In this document: piece after piece, positions 34,800 through 46,884 of the stretch
How positions within the stretch are numbered: position 1 is the first letter of the stretch
Layout of the letters: the number at the start of each line of letters is the position of its first letter
Assembly (NCBI GenBank): GCA_036346225.1
Contig: JARFIW010000884.1
Location: forward strand, 1,302,001 to 1,366,000
Source of the DNA: Platerodrilus igneus
Lineage: Eukaryota > Arthropoda > Insecta > Coleoptera > Lycidae
DNA: 64,000 nt
Direction of reading: 5' to 3'
Position numbers and translations under genes: made by a program
The notes under the pieces: generated by a model
The model's input: only the letters and a program-made list of their open reading frames with translations
What the model was told of the DNA's origin: nothing
Database searches by the model: none

Positions 34800-36290
34800 C
34801 TTTAGGTATTTAATTACTAAAAAAGCTTCTTACTTTATTGGATTATTTAGAGCAACTCCCTTTCGAAATCAACCCTCTCGATACGTCAACCACTCTTCAA
34901 TCGGAAAGTTCTAACCTAGCCCACTTAGCAAATCCTGTTCGCGACCTGCCGTAAAGTGGAATTTGAAATATAGAGGAGATCCTAATATGCTTACTGTACA
35001 TGACTTTCTAGAAAGAGTTGAAGAGCTCTTGCTAGCTCGTAATGTATCATGGGTTTTCTAATTGGCCGACCTTAGCTAATTTATTATTACGTCATTTTGA
35101 ACCGTCTGATTATAAGCGAAGACTGTACATTGATATCGTAGGTAGGAAGCAGGGTCCATCTGAAAGTATCATTGACTGTTTAACGTGTATGACTTCCATG
35201 TTCCGCCGGTTTGGTTAGGTACCTGAGAATGTTCACTGGACATTGTGTTTCGTAACCTGGCTCTATTTTATATTACCCATTTGCCTACCGTCTGCTACAT
35301 GCAGGAATTAGAGGATGAATGTCTGAAGTTGGAGTTGAAAAGGTTTAGAGTCGAAAGTTATGTGTCACCTAATTGGAGTAGTAATTATGGGGACCATGAC
35401 CATTCTGTCACCACTTACCGAATACCCCTAATAGGAACTAAATTTCTTCTGTCTCTAGTTTTTCGTTTTTTTCTATTCCGCATCCTGGTCCTCCTCTTAC
35501 TACCTAAGCATACTCTTCTTCGGCACATATGTTTTTGAGTAATACTCCAAATTCTGCCTTTAGCTGTTGAAACCGTGATCAAACGGGCCATATGTATTCA
35601 CTTTTACCTCAGGTTGTGCCTCAGCAACAATTTGAGCCAATAATTCCAACTAGTAACTTACATGTAACAACTAAAGAGTTTGTTGCTGCTGCCTTAAACA
35701 ATACTACCAAAGAAACTCCTGTCGTGTCTACAATAACAGATTTAGTTGAATTTACGATAACTAATAAATCGAATGACAAAGAAGGTCCTGTCGAAACTAG
35801 TAAATCATTATCTATAATCACTGTTGCTTTTTGAGGAAGCAAACCCTATTGCAGATGAAGTTTTACCTGATTCGGTTCCTTTATCTAACGTTGATATTCT
35901 TACAGTTTGGGCTAAAAATAAATAGGCTACCATAAGGAATAATGACTTTCAAAAACCACAATAATCACTACCGCCAGCATCGCAACCACATGCTACAACT
36001 AGAACACCAACAGTGGTACCTATTTTGCAGAAAACTGTTCAATTAATATCACCACCTGTTCCAGTAACTCAACCAATGAAACCTACTAACAAGAGAAATA
36101 AGAGACAGGAAATATTCTATGTTGATTCAGAACCTGAAGGTGTAGGTAGGCGAAAATTAGAACATGATAGAGCATCCTTAGGTATCTGGTACGCCAAAGA
36201 CGTTAAACCTGCCCTTCCCAACAATTCCGATGTCTCCGATCTCGCGTCGCTTTCCTGCTGTCGACGCAAACGTCTTAAACCACATTCCTA
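34800..36290 (+). pseudogene. Second Gypsy-type gag relic
   Basis: Different family from the full-length element. Plus-strand blocks at about 34965-35240 read NLKYRGDPNMLTVHDFLERV, EELLLARNVS, LLRHFEPSDYKRRLY and QGPSESIIDCLTCMTSMFRR, a retrotransposon gag fold I know from insect Gypsy elements. The middle of the domain (the W-containing helix) is deleted after ARNVS. A Pro/Thr/Gln-rich part follows (35592-35834), then 36013-36291 with KRQEIFYVDSEPEG and a LGIWYAKDV-like end. No protease or RT follows. Several stops; inactive. Confidence 0.65.
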
Positions 36291-36420
36291 GTCGTCTGGG
36301 TCCCCAGATTTCTATGCTGACTCGGCCTTCCTATGCTATTTGATATTCGGATTTGGTGTTGGCTACTGGATAGCTTTCTTGTTTTGTTTGGTTTTCTCTT
36401 TCATTTCGCTTTGTTCCTTC

Positions 36421-36720
36421 TGCTCACCCTGTCCCGTGTGGGTCCGGATTGGAATAGCTCCACGGAACGACGTGCCTGTCGAAAGAGGCGACTAAAGCGG
36501 TCCAACACACTCTCTCAATACACTTTCTCAACACACCCTTCCTACACACTCCATATGCATACACGCCTATTTTTGTGTATCTTTTTCTTTTTTTTTTTGT
36601 TTTGCTTCTCATACTCACCCAACCCCGTGTGGGTCCGGACTAGAATAGCCTCACGGTAAGGCCTGATTGTCGTAAAAGGCGACTAAAGCTGTCCAACAGA
36701 CCCTCAGCACACTCTTCGTA
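36421..36720. repeat. Tandem pair of about 190-bp units
   Basis: Two copies, starting near 36421 and 36612, share CCCGTGTGGGTCCGGA, then GAATAGC, CACGG, a CTGTCG-AA-AGGCGACTAAAG block and GTCCAACA. The GTCGTAAGAGGCGACTAA-type word is common in insect LINE 5' regions, which suggests a LINE-derived duplication, but no ORF is attached. Confidence 0.65.
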
Positions 36721-36812
36721 CACTCATCCACACACACAAGCGCGCGCACACACACGCGCACACACGCACACACACGCACACACACACACTCCATACCTAC
36801 ATATACACACAA
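36721..36812. repeat. CA microsatellite
   Basis: Imperfect (CA)n with CGCG interruptions, directly after the tandem pair. Confidence 0.85.
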
Positions 36813-37867
36813 TGTATGTTGTTTTTATATGTTCTTTCGTTTTGTCTTCTTCGTTCGGATCTTGTGTTCTTTCTTAGTGTTTTTTTAAATTCTAGTTCTG
36901 CTTCTTCGTTCCTTTTATTCCAGTTTTCTTCCCTTTTCTTTGGCTGGTTTTTTTACTGTAATTCCCCATACTGACTTGATTAACTTTTCGATCCACTTCC
37001 TATGGTATGTGCTTTCTAGACATTTCTTATTTTCTTCGGAAACTACTACCTAGTCGACTTGCGGGCCTAGTTAGCTATTCTTTTCTTAGGTTGTTTGCTT
37101 AATGCGATTCTTTGTTACCACAACTTGAAGTACCTCAATTTTTGCATCCAACAGTCTACATGCCCGAGCATACTTTGAGATTTGACAGTTATTGTCTCGT
37201 GACGCACCCCACTCCGCGACTTTTTAGCTAGTAATGCCTTCTTCGGATTCCTCCTTTTTTGTTGCGATACTCTACGATCTATTTTCTTTGCTTACTTTAC
37301 TTTTCTTACTTGGCTGCGCGGAGTACCGTAACAAGTGTATAATTCTTCCATTTATTATACAATCACATAGATTTCTATTACTTAATTATTTATTTCTGAT
37401 TGAGGTGGAGGATACGTTTTTTTTGGAAATATATTGTTTCATATAATAGTTTTTTAGACTTTTTCTCAGTAAAGCATTCCACCATTTATTATTTCCCTAA
37501 ACTGTATCAAATCCGAAAGTACTCATTATTGTGCAATATTTCATTTTCGTATTCAGCTGCTTCCAAATAATAGTTTGCGTTTTGCGTTTTCCAAATCATG
37601 CCTTCTTTAATTTTGTATAAATTCTTCTTTATTCACAATATAAACCTCAATTATTATTTAAATTAGTTATTTCACCAACGTTGTGTTTTTGATCTTCATT
37701 ATTCTGATATTCTATATTTGTATCGTGTTTTCTTGTATTTCACCATCTTTTCAAAGTACAGAATCATATTTAACCGTTCATATATCCGTAACTAAATACG
37801 CACCAAAATCTATTTAACAGGTCGGAAGCTATAAAAAACACTCCTCGTAAACAAGATGTTACGGGTC
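36813..37867. other. No gene seen
   Basis: T-rich in the first part (pyrimidine tracts), then AT-rich. The 70-codon ORF at 37234-37446 is hydrophobic but has no family motif. Confidence 0.4.
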
Positions 37868-38240
37868 AAATGAGCGTTACGTTATAAATTTAGATTTGCC
37901 CTGAAGGGGCGGGGTTTCGTATCAATGTGAGGGTGCTTTGACTAACTACAGTGGTGTGTGAGTGGGTTCTTATGGAAGAAATAATAAAAGAAATTCGAAA
38001 TATAAAAAATAAGAAAATTGATGAAATACAAAGAAACTACGTTACTATATTGACTTACCCGGAAAGTCTTCTCTTGTCAAAGTTAAGGGGCATCAAGCCG
38101 ACTCGTCTCAGCAATCTCTTCGATGTTATTCCTACACGTAGACGGTTATTCCGCATAGGTTTTCTTTGTTTTTTGTTTCCTAAATTGTTATCTTTCTCTA
38201 GAATAGTATTAAAACGCCTATACTTCTTAACTGCCACTAC
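37868..38240. repeat. Dispersed repeat family F, copy 1
   Basis: Aligns along about 370 bp with 49928-50320: GATTTGCCCTGAAGGGGCGG, an AGGGTGC...TAACT-CAGTGG block, ACTACGTTA, CTTACCCGGAAAGTCTTCTC, CAGCAATCTCTTCGAT and a TTATCTTTCTCTAGAAT end. The 102-codon ORF inside it (37951-38259) is not conserved in the other copy. Class unknown. Confidence 0.6.
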
Positions 38241-41200
38241 CATCATACCAATGTTCTAGTTTTTAAAATTGGTCTATACGACATTTTAAATCCAAATTTA
38301 TGGAAATTCTCGTTATACCAATAAATCGAAAACAGTGCAATACCAACTTTTCATTAACCATACCAATGTTCATTAAAAACATTAAATTTTTAATCTTTTG
38401 TCTACAGTAATTTCTACAGAAATACGAACCAATTAATTTGTAGTCCATATGGGTTTTAAATAATAAATTGAAAAGTAGAAAAAGCTTTATACTTTAAACA
38501 TATAGATAGTGTGTTTAAGGTCATCACTTCTTTACCTTTTGTTCCATATGTTTTTCTATATCTTTTAGTGTACTTGAGAATGAATACATTGGTATTCGAA
38601 ACTATAGTCGTAAATAAAGAATTATTTAGACTACAAATACCATTTTATCATTTTCATGTCCTTAGTGGTTGGGACGGACGATATGTCTATTCTAAATAAA
38701 TTTTTTCATGGGAAATACATACGTAGTGTCTTGCAACATTTAATTGTAGGAATGAGAAAACCATCCTGTACATGTGTACTTCTGTGTATTCGCTATACTA
38801 GTTTGTGCATGTTGTACTAGGTAATCTAGTAACAGACAAAAGTATTTGACACAAACAAAAAGTAGTTGTACATTGTAAAATATAATAGCAAGTATTATGC
38901 TTCTGTATCGATTTATTAGCCTAAATGCACTTTATCCTTCTTTGTAATCAAGCCTACTAATCTTTTACTTTACTCAGCTAATGATATATCATTTATTGAA
39001 ATATTGTGGAGGTAGAACTGAATCTGGGGGGCGGATTAATGCACAACGTTAATAAAATACCATTGCAGTTCTCATAGATTGCTGTCTCAGTTTCGAAGTG
39101 AAACTTTTCAACTGTTTAATATTAAGTAATTGAAATTTCATAAACTGAAAGGAATTTCTTCTTCTTTAAACTTGTAGGTTTTAGAATTTTTTGGACAGCT
39201 CTTAGTTTATTTTAGAGAGAAGAATACTTGACTGCCAAGGAAATGATGAATATATATTTCGTGGAATATGTTGCTTATACACGGTCACTGGCACAATGTA
39301 TCTGCTGCTACAATCGCTAAAAATCACCAATTTTGTACATTTTATAGTTCATACATAAATTTCCATACGAGGTCTATAACAGATTTTCACCTTCGATAAT
39401 GTCCTCCTGTAGCGGGAATCATTTCTCAGGTTCTGGTTGTCAGGTTCTCGGCAGATTTATGACGCGGTACTTTCCGCAGTACCGGTAGTACTCTACAGGA
39501 AAAAGGTAAGAGATTGAAAGATAAACACATCCCAAAAACGCAGTTGCTTCTTCGAACTACAGTACTAAAGTGTTGAATTTAAGTTCATGTTAATTACCTT
39601 TATCGTTTCAACACTCATTCGTCACTCCGCGGGTTGGCTTATTCAAATTGGTTGATGTTCTACAACCAATTGGAATAGAGAACCTCGACACTTCAGTAAT
39701 GCGTGTTTACAGTACATTTCCCGAGAGCGATAAAATCCCAAGAGTATGTTAACGTATTTATTCATATTAAAATCATTTTAATTCTGTAGTATATCTAATA
39801 ATTTATAGAATAAACAGGATTGAATTCGGGAAATAAAGAATAATAGATTTATTACATATAAAAAATGGAAACTGGTTATAATTAGAAAATGTATGGTCCG
39901 GGTTAATTCACTTAACACGTAACACTGTTCCAACCAAGCCCTTTGAGCAGATAGGGTTTAGTTGTATAGATTTTGTTGGCCCTCTATACCTATCATTTCT
40001 AACATTCTGTACATTTATTATTGCATCATTTCAAGAAGATTTAAAATTATGTATATTGCCTAAATTTATTTTGAAAACTGATACTTATGATATCTTTTTA
40101 ACATGTTCATTTGGTTTTCATTCAGTAATTTTAAAAATAGTGTATATATTTTCCAAAAGTGCAAAGAAAATCTTACAAAAGATTTTCTTAAACATTACAT
40201 CACATTGTCGTTTATTTTTACTATATGAAAGTATTAATTGACAGTGACCGAGAAAGCGTAAGGTTCATGGTATATGTTCAAAAAGTAGTTTAGTAGTATT
40301 ACAGCACACTTTTCTATTCCATTTTTAATTCACTATGAACTATATCAGTTGGATATTCCAGCTACTTTGCAATATCTTGACTAAAAACTTTACTCATTTA
40401 GATGTCAAAAGCTTTATAGTACAAATTTGAAGTCTGGACTGCAAACGATTGAATTCAAACAATCTAGATGTATCTGAAATTTTCATAGCAAATAGGTACT
40501 GTAGCGTTAGAAACGATACACATCAGTTCCGCTACATGGTTTTTGACTTATTCAATTTATACATATTAAAAATACGTGATATTGGAAAATTAATTTTGTT
40601 CAATTATTAATGTGACTATGTCAGGGTTTTCGTATATATAAATCATAAATAAGCAAAAACACCCTTGGCCAAATTTTACACGACCTGACGTTTCTATTGG
40701 ATAATAAATGAAATGGATATTCGTTAAATATTGATTGAGGGCAAATATTCCCAAATCAGTTTATTAATAACCTACTTTTTTATCGTGAATAAAGGAACTC
40801 GCTTTTCTATTTACCTCGGATCGCAATCGATACTGTTAAATCTCATCCCGAAAAATATATAATGGAAATACGATGTCAGTGTTATAGCCCTAAGGCTGCT
40901 TTGCTGTTATGTAGAAATTGAATGGCGTTGCTCTATGTACAAATGCAATTACTGGATGCGTATAACATGCTGCCATGAAATGGATAGTTTATATAAATAA
41001 TTCGTGCAGTATTGTATTTTACCCGACTGCAGTGCAAACTAAATGAAACTTGGGAGATGTATTAATTCTGTAATGAATACATTTTGGATGTATTAGGTTC
41101 TCATATTAATTTCTTTCTATATTTGGGTGTTTTTTAAAGTTTTCATTCTAAACTTTCACTGGGTAGTATTTAGGGAATTGTTTGACTTTTAGTTGTGATT

Positions 41201-41524
41201 GGTGGAAGAAAAATATCATTTGGTTTGATTATTTTCAAATTACACATTTGGTAGTTAATTTAGACATTGCTATATAGAAGATGGAAGAGTAAATTAAATA
41301 TGTAATTTAAATAGTTTGCCAGTCAATAGAAAAAAAATCAGATTGGTTATCGCGACAGTACTTTCTTTAAAAATTGGAACGTTTATCCTGCCCGTTCTTG
41401 CATTTGCCATAAAATGCGGATGTCCAATATGAAAGTAAAAAGTTCCGACTGGCGTCGCAGTGCTTTAGTCGGGCAGTAACAAGTAAATATAAAAGTTAGC
41501 CAAGAGGGAGTCGAGCTCGCACTA
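38241..41524. other. No gene seen
   Basis: 3.3 kb of AT-rich DNA. One short perfect hairpin with a 9-bp stem (AATTGGTTG, 39646-39654, with 39663-39671) and an 8-base loop was noticed; it is within chance expectation. ORFs are short and motif-free. Confidence 0.4.
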
Positions 41525-42024
41525 TTAGGGTTCCGTACCAATACTACAGTGAGCAATCAATAATATTACACTGTCAAAAAAACCTGCAGTTTCCAATAAT
41601 CTATGACTCAATAGCTACTATCCCTATTAAAATCAAAATTTTAGCTTTGGAAATGTAGAGAAAGGGGGCGGTTATTTTTTGCACATTTTGAACTATATCA
41701 TGAAGACTACTGGACCGAAAATTATAAAAAAATATTTTTAGCAACTTTTTAGAATCCTCTTTCAAATGATACCTCACACGATATATTTATTAAAACTTTT
41801 TTTCTTTTGACCGAATTAACCCCCGCCATTTTAATCTAAAAATATTTTTTTTCTATTTTCTGACTGTCGATATATATGCGCGCCATAAAGACCTAGCATT
41901 GTGCCAAATTTCAAATTCCTACAATACATAGTTTTCGAGAAAAACCTCTGTGACAGACGGACGGACGGACACGAGAGTGATCTTATAAAGCTTCTGTTAT
42001 ACTTTATAAGGTACGGAACCCTAA
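41525..42024. mobile_element. Non-autonomous element with AGGGTTCCGTACC inverted ends
   Basis: Exactly inverted 15-bp ends, TTAGGGTTCCGTACC at 41525-41539 and its complement at 42010-42024, bound a 500-bp AT-rich segment with no ORF. Near the right end it has GACAGACGGACGGACGGACA (41952-41971) and the block AGTGATCTTATAA. These end and subterminal words recur in many arthropod genomes as I recall. The superfamily is not clear; a small non-autonomous DNA transposon is the simplest reading. Confidence 0.7.
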
Positions 42025-42559
42025 AAATTCAGGACTGACCTAACTACTTGTTAATGAAACCCGTGTTTAGTCATTGACGGAATGGAAAATGGAAAGGGAT
42101 GTCGCGGATTATACAAGTCAATCGCATCATTTTCGTTAGTGTAGCGGCTTGGGAAGACTCAGTGGAAAAAAATCTTTTTTGCATGCCAAGTAAAAAGTAA
42201 GTAAGGAATCCGTTTTAGATAAGCGTGGATAAGTTTTTTAGCTAGTATAATTTAAGGTAAGATTGTGTATATAATTATAGAACGTAAAATAAGTATATAA
42301 GGGAACTATGTAATGCTTCTAGATGTGTTATTGCCAATTATAAGAACCATGATTTGTTATTGTTACTATCGCCCAAATGCAGATTTTGCATTGTTTTTAA
42401 ATTTATTTCAGCTCATGAATTTTCTTCATATTCCGTTTGCAGATGCTACAACTGCCAGATGTAACATTCACCAAGAACCTGCCGCTAGTCAACCTCCTCT
42501 TGTCGATGTGTCCGACATCTAACCAAAAATTACTCAACCTTTACACCTCCTTCTTCTTC
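42025..42559. other. No gene assigned
   Basis: The 69-codon ORF at 42313-42522 has no motif; its end (NIHQEPAASQPP) may be part of the LINE N-terminal region. Confidence 0.35.
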
Positions 42560-43580
42560 TGTATAAACAGTCACAGAATAAACAAACGGCGTGACTAACC
42601 TGTAACAAGCTCTGATTGCCCTGTATATATACAAGCACTGCACATCACCAAACTAAAGACAAACTATAGCATGTAAGTGAAAAACGCAAGTGCATACACA
42701 AGCCTCCAACTCTTTACCCTCGCATCTCCGATTTATCCAAATCAATCTCAAACACTACCAAACCGCAACCTTTGAACTATCCCACATCGTCCAAGAACCT
42801 AGTACACAGGCCTTACCTCGCATATAGTAAAATCCTTAATCTCCCCCATGACGAATATACACACCTTCATTCCCTCCCGGATCTCGAATACACATTAGCC
42901 ATCGTAATCACAGACCCTCAAATAGACCTTCCTTTGCGTCTATTTCCACTCCTTATATCGTTGTAATAGAATTTCAGTACAAACATCGATACATTTCTCC
43001 ACTAATCAGACCACATTTTCACAGTGACAGGAAACAAACTTATCATCATATCAGTCGACGCTAACGCGAAATCCATACTGAGGTTCAATGACAATACAGG
43101 CTACAAAAGACAGATACTAAAAGCCTTTATAAATCAACGCCACTTACACATCCAGAACACCCTAACACGCATTCCCATCTGGGAACCCAATCATCATCAT
43201 TCCAACATTGACATTACTCTCTCCACTCTATCTATGTCACCTGGGCAGCAATCACAAACTATCACGTTTGATATCTTACCTAACTCCTCCCTCCCCCGAA
43301 CTTACCATAAGATACCTTTATTCGACACACAAAATTTTGACTAGACAATGAACATAGAAGCCCTAACCAAGCAAATCCCTACTACCCCATCGACCACATA
43401 TACGGACCTAGATTCCCACCAAATTTCTTCCTCTATTACAAACAAGCATCCTCTAAAAACACTACTCTCCACGAGCGACACCATGGTGAATATCAGAACT
43501 CAAACATACAAGACATACACTCACCCCAAGCCAGACAGACTACAAAGAGACCGACGCGAGTTACATTTCTTCCATATTAA
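42560..43580 (+). pseudogene. R1/I-like LINE endonuclease region
   Basis: Plus-strand blocks: EYTHLHSLPDLEYTLAIVIT and DPQIDL (42860-42935) fit the first half of an APE-type endonuclease of the I/R1 group. In 43024-43344, IIISVDANAKSILRFNDNTG and RQILKAFI, then HSNIDITLST carry the DxN and S-N-ID-T catalytic blocks. The downstream spacer (43348-43580) has the usual Thr/Pro-rich sequence before RT. The region is C-rich and G-poor compared with its surroundings. Several stops occur, and the coding trace ends abruptly at about 43580. Confidence 0.7.
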
Positions 43581-44154
43581 AAATATATATATAAGAATAA
43601 ATGTAATTATTATGTCTTTGCAATAGCATGTTACATTGTATTAAATGAAGATTAAAATTAAAGGTTAATCAGAGATCATATCAGAAATAAGAAAGAAAAC
43701 GACTACTTTGTATTCCAGACGCAACCTGATACTGCAAATACAGAAACATGGAACTGCAATAAAGCAGTCTTAATTAAAATTACTTAGAATAAGACATTGT
43801 ATGATTATCGAGAAACTGTTGACGGCAAAATCTGCAGTTTCCCACAAGATGAAGTGAGACCAGAAGCTTAATAAATACTGTAACGAGCCCCTGCTCGTCG
43901 GTCAATCTTCGAACATCATAACTTTAACATTGGTAGTTCAAGATACTCATTGGTAATTATTGATTGTTAAAATATTAACTTTGATTATTTTTTTTATCAA
44001 CTAAATTAAGTCACGTTAATGAACATAACGTACAAGTTGTTATAGAAGAAATAAACCATTTTGTAAGTACTATATTAAAAATTAATTTGATAGGAGTGTT
44101 TTTGGAAATAAATATTTTTTAAAAGAAGCTCCCAAAGGCCTAAAATCTATCTCG
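43581..44154. other. Unrelated AT-rich insertion or junction inside the LINE
   Basis: About 570 bp with a base composition unlike the LINE on either side. It has no ORF and no end repeats that I can see. It takes the place where the reverse transcriptase should be. Confidence 0.5.
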
Positions 44155-44860
44155 CGCCAACACTAACCCGAAAATATTCGTCAACATTACCCAAACATAC
44201 AACAACAAAAGACGACTATACGAAGAACAAATCATATTGAACAAGAAACAACACTACCACAAACTGGCCCCAAGAACAACATATAGACTCTTGGAAAACA
44301 CGGTCGAAGCTTATGAAACCGCACAAACTCCACATCATAATATACCCAAAAACTCAACTTCTCCATCTTTCATAAGCACACTGAATACCCTCCTAGACAC
44401 CAATCCTTATCCTCATCCTTTCCTTGACATAATCAACGTCCCACAAGCATATTTTACTCCAACAAAGCTAGGATCCAATTCCTGAGCGGGCTTGGCAAAT
44501 TCCGTAACAACCTGCAACAATTTTACGTAACCCCTCTTCTATCTTGTTCTTGTGCCGATCAATTACATCTAGAAACCCCAACCCATCTTATATATTCCTG
44601 TCCTCTAAGTACGCATCTACAAGTAAACTTCAAAAACGTAATTCGCACAGACCGCTACTCCTCACTCTCCAACATAAATTTCTCAATTTCTAACCACCCA
44701 CAAGAACTAAACCTATTTCTTAACCACTTCTTTAAGCAAGCCGCCCCTACCACATATACACTCTTCTACACAATCCATCGTTACCTACCGCTCCGATATA
44801 AAAGGCAATATCCAACAACGCAGACCGAGACGATAAGAGCAAGAACTCATATGCTCCAAT
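44155..44860 (+). pseudogene. R1/I-like LINE C-terminal region
   Basis: The 82-codon ORF 44237-44485 and following frames read through to FLSGLGKFRNNLQQFYVTPL, then CSCADQLHLETPTHLIYSCP (about 44485-44605). This is the zinc-knuckle-like C...C...H...C block near the C-terminus of R1/Jockey-group proteins. A trailing TLFYTIHRYLPLRYKR segment ends the element. Same strand and composition as the endonuclease part at 42560-43580, so they are probably one element with the RT domain lost. Confidence 0.65.
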
Positions 44861-45831
44861 TTAAAACAAATTTATTTATGATTATTTTGTTTTCTAGAAA
44901 TGGGTCTTATTTATGTCGCATGTACGGCTAGGATGGACGGCCCAAGAATAGCAACAATAAAGAATGCTGTGAATGGAAAAAAAATGAATACAATCGGTCG
45001 GAAAACGATGCTGTCCAACTGACTGGCGCATTCACTGTATAAATGTGAAAGTTAAATATAACTGAAATATGAAAATACTTTAATAACGAATAATAATTCC
45101 AAACTTTAACCAAATCATGAAATCAACACTATCAAATAATATAATTTTTAAACTGCTTCCAACCTGCATATTACGGTGCTCATTTGCAGTTAAAATTTTA
45201 CATACTTTTCTCTCACTTCATATTTTACACAGTAGAACATAGAATTTTCGGTACTACGTATAGGATTTGCATAACAAGGGAAATATTTGTTGTGGGAGCA
45301 TGAGGGTAAGGAAATGATTAGACGTAAGCTTATACATAATTCGAAACCCATCATGGCTGAGAACACAAAATGTATATATTCCAGTTACAGCATTCTAACT
45401 AATCCTTTCATTAATTTATTATTCTTGCTTTTTGTTGTAGAGCTTAAGACATGGGCTCTCGTTTTCAGGGGAATTGCATAGAATAATACGGTCTCGGTTT
45501 AAAACTTTGTGGCGGTGGTATGGAAAGACCTGTTTTAGTTACGGACATTTAGAGCGTTTGGAATTATATCTCTCGGCAAGTTGCTTTCTAATCTATTACT
45601 TAGGGGCGCATTTTTGCAAATCCGTTTCGTTTTATATACTTTTACCTTTTGTTCAGTGTTTGTTTTCAAATAAAGAGTGATATGGTAGTTGCAATGAGAG
45701 AGCGGAACAAACACCGTCATTATCATCGCTAAAAAAACTGTTTTTAAGAACGAATCATAGTCTACAATTTTACGAATAAATCGCCCCCACATTTCTTATA
45801 AACACAAAGTTTCCTATACAATAATTTTTAA
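44861..45831. other. No gene seen
   Basis: AT-rich; ORFs of 60-85 codons without motifs on both strands. Confidence 0.4.
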
Positions 45832-46000
45832 TATAGTAAAAGTTATGAAAGAATGCATTCACATCATAGGTTTCTGAATTAAAAAACGACATACTTTTAA
45901 AGGATCTACTGGAGTATACTTAATGCATAAGATGTGAAAGTGTCGTTTTTTAATTTAGCAATCTATGACTTGAATGCATACTTTCATGATTTCGACTACA
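45832..46000. mobile_element. Short palindromic MITE-like element, copy 2
   Basis: Inverted ends at 45832-45860 and 45972-46000 share GAAAGAATGCATTC with copy 1 at 110-242. The inner arms (TCATAGGTTTCTGAATTAAA, then ACGACATACTTT) pair with 45929-45970. It is 36 bp longer than copy 1, owing to a longer loop. Confidence 0.65.
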
Positions 46001-46884
46001 TCAACCAAGCTGTTCAAAATAAGCATATTGGGTTTTCGCAAAAACTGTATAACCCTGCATATGTACATTGTACACCCTAAAGGTATATCCATTTATACCA
46101 ATTTTAATAATCCCTAGAGCAGTTATTTGTGGTGAATCAATTTTAATTTCATTAACCAACTGTTTTGAATATCCCAAGAGCTAAACATTTACAGGATTTA
46201 ATTTTGAATTCCTTGGAGACCGTGCAGCATGACTATTATGCTACTTAGGGTGATAACATGCATGTCTCATGCATCACCAAGTTCATACAATACCTCATGA
46301 CGAATTTCCAATGAAACACCCACTGGAGATTGTTTAGCAGCACAACTGACTACCGTAAAATAGCTAATGATATATACTAAACTTTTGTAAAAATGACAAA
46401 ATCTACACGAAATAATAATTGAAGCTTTTGGAGATTTCCTCTTTCTCTCGTGGTATCAACCCCAAGGATGGTTTGATGCAGCATCTACTATTTCCTACCT
46501 TGGACTAACAGCTCTTTCAGTACCCTATAACTGTTTTTACGTACACCGCCTTAATTTGGTCTGTATTTTTAATCGTTTGTGTAGCTTTATAAATTTGTCT
46601 TCTATACTGCCCACTGTCACTTCTTAAGTATTGCTTCTTGTTTCAAACTGTGCCTTATTATCATACCACTCTTTTTTTTCATTACACTGGTAATATTTTT
46701 ATTTTGCTGAACTAATTGTAAGACACTAAAGGTTATCATAAAGTACCGCATCTTAAAAGCTTCCGGCCTTAACATCTTCTTTGCTTAACTTGTCCGTTAT
46801 AGTACTATGATCCAAACCTAGGTTTTCAGTAACTTATCACAACACACGAGTTCTCTCAGATTTGTATATCCCAATTTGGGACAC
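46001..46884. other. No gene seen
   Basis: AT-rich; no motif. The final 200 bp may be the extreme 3' decay of the RTE copy that follows. Confidence 0.4.

Noticed and set aside
39646..39671. Perfect 9-bp hairpin as a terminator or regulatory site
   Set aside because: Within chance expectation in 64 kb of AT-rich sequence, and rho-independent terminators do not apply in this genome.
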